From contig JAPTYO010000024.1 in assembly GCA_036873135.1 (NCBI GenBank), positions 1,736,001-1,800,000 of the forward strand: a stretch of DNA of 64,000 bases. The letters run 5' to 3'. Below the pieces are notes generated by a model. It was not told the origin of the DNA. It saw only the letters and a program-made list of their open reading frames with translations, and searched no databases. Shown here one piece after another: positions 61,445 through 64,000 of the stretch (positions are counted from its first letter, which is position 1; the number at the start of each line of letters is the position of its first letter). The DNA comes from Clarkia xantiana subsp. parviflora (Eukaryota; Streptophyta; Magnoliopsida; Myrtales; Onagraceae). The position numbers were made by a program, and so were the translations under genes.

Positions 61445-63997
61445 TCAAACATGATACTTCTTCAAGTGTTCGCCACTGAAGGAATGCTTCAACGTCTTGC
61501 CATCAAGGTCCTCTAGCTTGTATGCATTGGGTGCTGGCATCCCTACGATCTTGTAAGGTCCCTCCCATTTTGGCGAAAGCTTGTTGATCCGATCTTGATG
61601 AATGAACTCGTTCCTCCGCCAGACAAGTTCTCCAACGAAGAACTGTCGGGACTTGACACGCCGATTGTAATATCGGGCTGTTGCCAGACGCATCCGAGCC
61701 TGGACTTCATCAGTCTTCCATCTTTTCTCCTCGAGCAAGTCTAAGTCTAGACGTCTCATTTCCTCGTTCGTCAGAGGCTCGTAATATTTCGCGCGATGGG
61801 ACGCCACCGCTATCTCCACGGGAGCGACTGCCTCCGTGCCATAGACCAGGCCAAACGGAGTTTCTCCTGTTGATTGCTTGGGTGTTGTTCTAACAGCCCA
61901 CAGCACATTTTCAAGCTCATCCAGCCAATGGCCCTGCAAGGCGTAGACTCTCTTCTTCAAGCCATCCATCACGATCTTGTTGGCTGATTCTACTTGGCCA
62001 TTGGTCTGAGCATGGCGGACTGAAGCGGTCCGATGCTCGATGTTCAATTCCTCCAGGTACTCCTTCAACTGAGCCCCATTGAACGGAGGGCCATTGTCGC
62101 TGACCAACACTCGAGGAACCCCATACCGAGATATGATCTGAGTTTGGAGGAACTTGAGGATCTGTTGTCCCGTCGTCATGTCCAATGCTTTAGCCTCTAT
62201 CCACTTTGAGAAGTAATCGATGGCCACGAGCAAATACTTGCACTGACCTTTCGCTTGGGGAAGAGGTCCCACCAAGTCAATCCCCCATTGCGCGAAGGGC
62301 CATGCACTCCTGATGGGCATTAAGTCCGCGGCGGGAGTCACAATATTTGGAGCGTACCTCTGGCATGCATCACAGGATCGGACCATTGCTGTCGCCTCCT
62401 TGTTCATCGAAGGCCAGTAGTAGCCTAGGTTCAGTGCTTTCCTCACGATGGATCAGGCCCCTTCATGGCAGGCTGCGACTCCCTCGTGTAGCTCTCTCAG
62501 GATCCGATTTGTATCCGGCTCCGCCACGCATTTCAGAAAAGGCTTTACATGCCCCTTCTTGTATAATTGGTTGTCCACCATCGCGTAGTCGTTCGCGATT
62601 CGACGCAGCCTGACAGCTGCCACATCATCATCGGGGAGTGCCCCCGTAGTCAGATATGTGACCATCGGGGTCATCCAGGTGGGTTTCTCTTCTTCCTCCG
62701 ATCCTGCTTCTACAGCGCATACCTCCGATGGATCGATGGTTGAGATAATCACTCTCTCCAGGAAGTGCACCTTCCGATTCTCCTCAGGGGCCACTCCTAG
62801 AGCAAACTTGCTTAAGGCGTCTGCCTCCGCGTTTTCTTCCCTCGGGATTGCCTCGATATCAAAGCTTTTGAAGCTTCTCTTCAAAATCTGCACCTCGTGC
62901 AAATACTTCCTCATTGTCGGGCTCTTGGCTTCATAGTTCCCCTGGACTTGATTCACGATCAAGCTGGCATCGCACTTCACTTTCAAATGGTCGACTCCCG
63001 TACCCTTGGCAATCTTGAGACCCGTGATGAGAGCCTCGTACTCCGCTTCATTGTTGGTGGCCTTGAACGTCAAGGCCAAGGCATATCGCAGGGGCTCGCC
63101 TCCACCGGGCGGTATCAATACGAATCCTGCCCCCGATCCTTCTACACTTGATGAACCATCAGTGTACATCTCCCAAGTGTTCTCCTCATTTGGCTGTTCT
63201 GACTGTTCTATTATCTGTTCTATTATCGGGGCCTGTTCTGCTATCGGGTCCTCCATGGTTGCCCCCTCTGCGGGACTCGTTACTTCCAGATCGGGTGCCG
63301 TAGACTCAGCTATAAAATCTGCCAATGCCTGGCTCTTAATAGCAGTCCGCGGAGCAAAATGTATTCGGAACTCCGTAAGCTCGATGGCCCATTTCACCAG
63401 TCTCCCCGACGCCTCCGGTCGGTTCAAAAAGTGCTTCAAGGGATGATTGGTCAACACTGTAACCTCGTGTGCATGGAAGTAAGGTCGGAGCTTTCGAGCG
63501 GAAATAATTAACGCAAAGAGATACTTCTCAATGGAGGGGTAGTTCATTTCTGACTTGGCAAATGCCTTGCTTACATAATAGACAGGCACTTGGTTGCCCT
63601 TGACAATCTTAATCAAAACAGAACTAACAGCAACATCAGAAACAGCCAAATAGAGATAAAGCGGCTCGCCTGAAGCTGGTTTCGCCAACGGCGGGAGGGT
63701 ACGGAGATGCTGCTTGAGCGCTTGGAATGCTTCCTCGCACTTGTCGGACCATTCAAACTTCTTGTGAGCCCTTAGTACATCAAAAAATGGCATGGCTCTG
63801 TCACTCGCCTTGGATAGGAACCGATTCATTGCGGCCAACCGGCCGTTCAGCACTTGAACCTCCCGATGAGTCTTCCGGGACTGCATCTCTTCGATTGCAC
63901 GCAGCTTCTCAGGATTCACCTCGATTCCTCTCTGGCTCACCATGAACACTAGGAACTTCCCCGAGTTCACCCCGAAAGCACATTTGTCTGGGTTCAA
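61445..63997 (-). pseudogene. Element D pol (RT end, two RNases H, integrase) with one stop
   Basis: One continuous minus-strand frame from the window edge, interrupted only by an in-frame TGA near 62450 within HEGA-stop-SIVRKAL, where A and B have Arg. Contents in order: RT C-terminal part (NPDKCAFGVNSGKFL), first RNase H (YLFALIISARKLRPYFHAHE), second RNase H (MYTDGSSSVEGSGAGF, NNEAEYEALI), integrase finger (HEGVAACHEGA; CDACQ), WGIDLVGPLP, SDNGPPFNG, NGQVESANK, and tail GEHLKKYHV. Catalytic residues are present. The start of RT, protease and gag lie outside the window. Confidence 0.9.
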
Positions 63998-64000
63998 CCG

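Larger units (their letters stand above)
56321..64000 (-). mobile_element. Ty3/gypsy Tat-lineage element D (continues beyond the window)
   Basis: Minus orientation: 3' LTR (56321-57081), polypurine tract, antisense gene on the plus strand, tandem array, pol from the integrase end back into RT at the window edge. Same architecture as A and B. The pol protein is somewhat diverged from them, the LTR is clearly so, and the array has a different unit, indicating a related subfamily. Confidence 0.9.

Overview
This 64-kb window is nuclear DNA of a flowering plant, probably a large, repeat-rich genome. Nearly all of it is LTR retrotransposon. I see no convincing cellular gene, rRNA, tRNA or CRISPR. 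Plant origin rests on Ty1/copia elements primed by initiator-Met tRNA, and on Ty3/gypsy elements of the Tat (Retand/Ogre-like) lineage. The gypsy elements have a TGGCGCCGTC primer site, a second RNase H domain in pol, and a spliced antisense gene between pol and the 3' LTR.

Layout. 1-565 is AT-rich DNA with a diverged ~362-bp repeat. Gypsy element A (minus, 566-17680) has its 3' LTR, antisense ORF, 3' tandem array and the RNase H-integrase half of pol. Its antisense ORF is split by non-autonomous element NA1 (2210-12445, target-site duplication ACCTT). At 17680/17681 A is fused to the 5' end of another minus-strand element, G (to 24627). A nearly intact copia element H (17833-23587, duplication TATTG, LTR termini TA...TA) lies inside G. 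Then come the 3' remains of plus-strand element F, broken by a second non-autonomous copy NA2 (24756-35044, duplication CACAC). F's 3' LTR is split by an old minus-strand copia C (35974-54374, duplication CCAAC). C is split by the intact gypsy element B (39527-49491, duplication ATGGG). F had itself inserted into the gag gene of an older copia E (54659-55728). After an AT-rich stretch, gypsy element D (minus, 56321 to beyond 64000) carries an LTR, a nearly complete antisense ORF, an array and pol with one stop codon. Insertion order on the right is therefore E, F, C, B.

How the parts work together. B encodes a complete gag-protease-RT-RNase H-RNase H-integrase polyprotein and is a plausible autonomous element. 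H encodes an uninterrupted copia polyprotein, but a 13-bp duplication separates it from its most natural start codon. NA1 and NA2 keep LTRs, primer site, polypurine tract and decayed gag/protease but no RT or integrase, so they must be mobilised in trans. Their paired LTRs differ by about one substitution each, so they are very recent.

The most unusual material is: (i) arrays of short palindromes in the U3 of three LTR families (NA, G, F), with 0, 3, 4 and 8 units in the four NA LTRs; (ii) an internal array of hairpins in NA1/NA2 whose stems vary in a compensatory way; (iii) the antisense gene of the Tat elements, with its own conserved upstream motif, TATA box and introns, which survives in B as a 101-codon in-frame deletion derivative.
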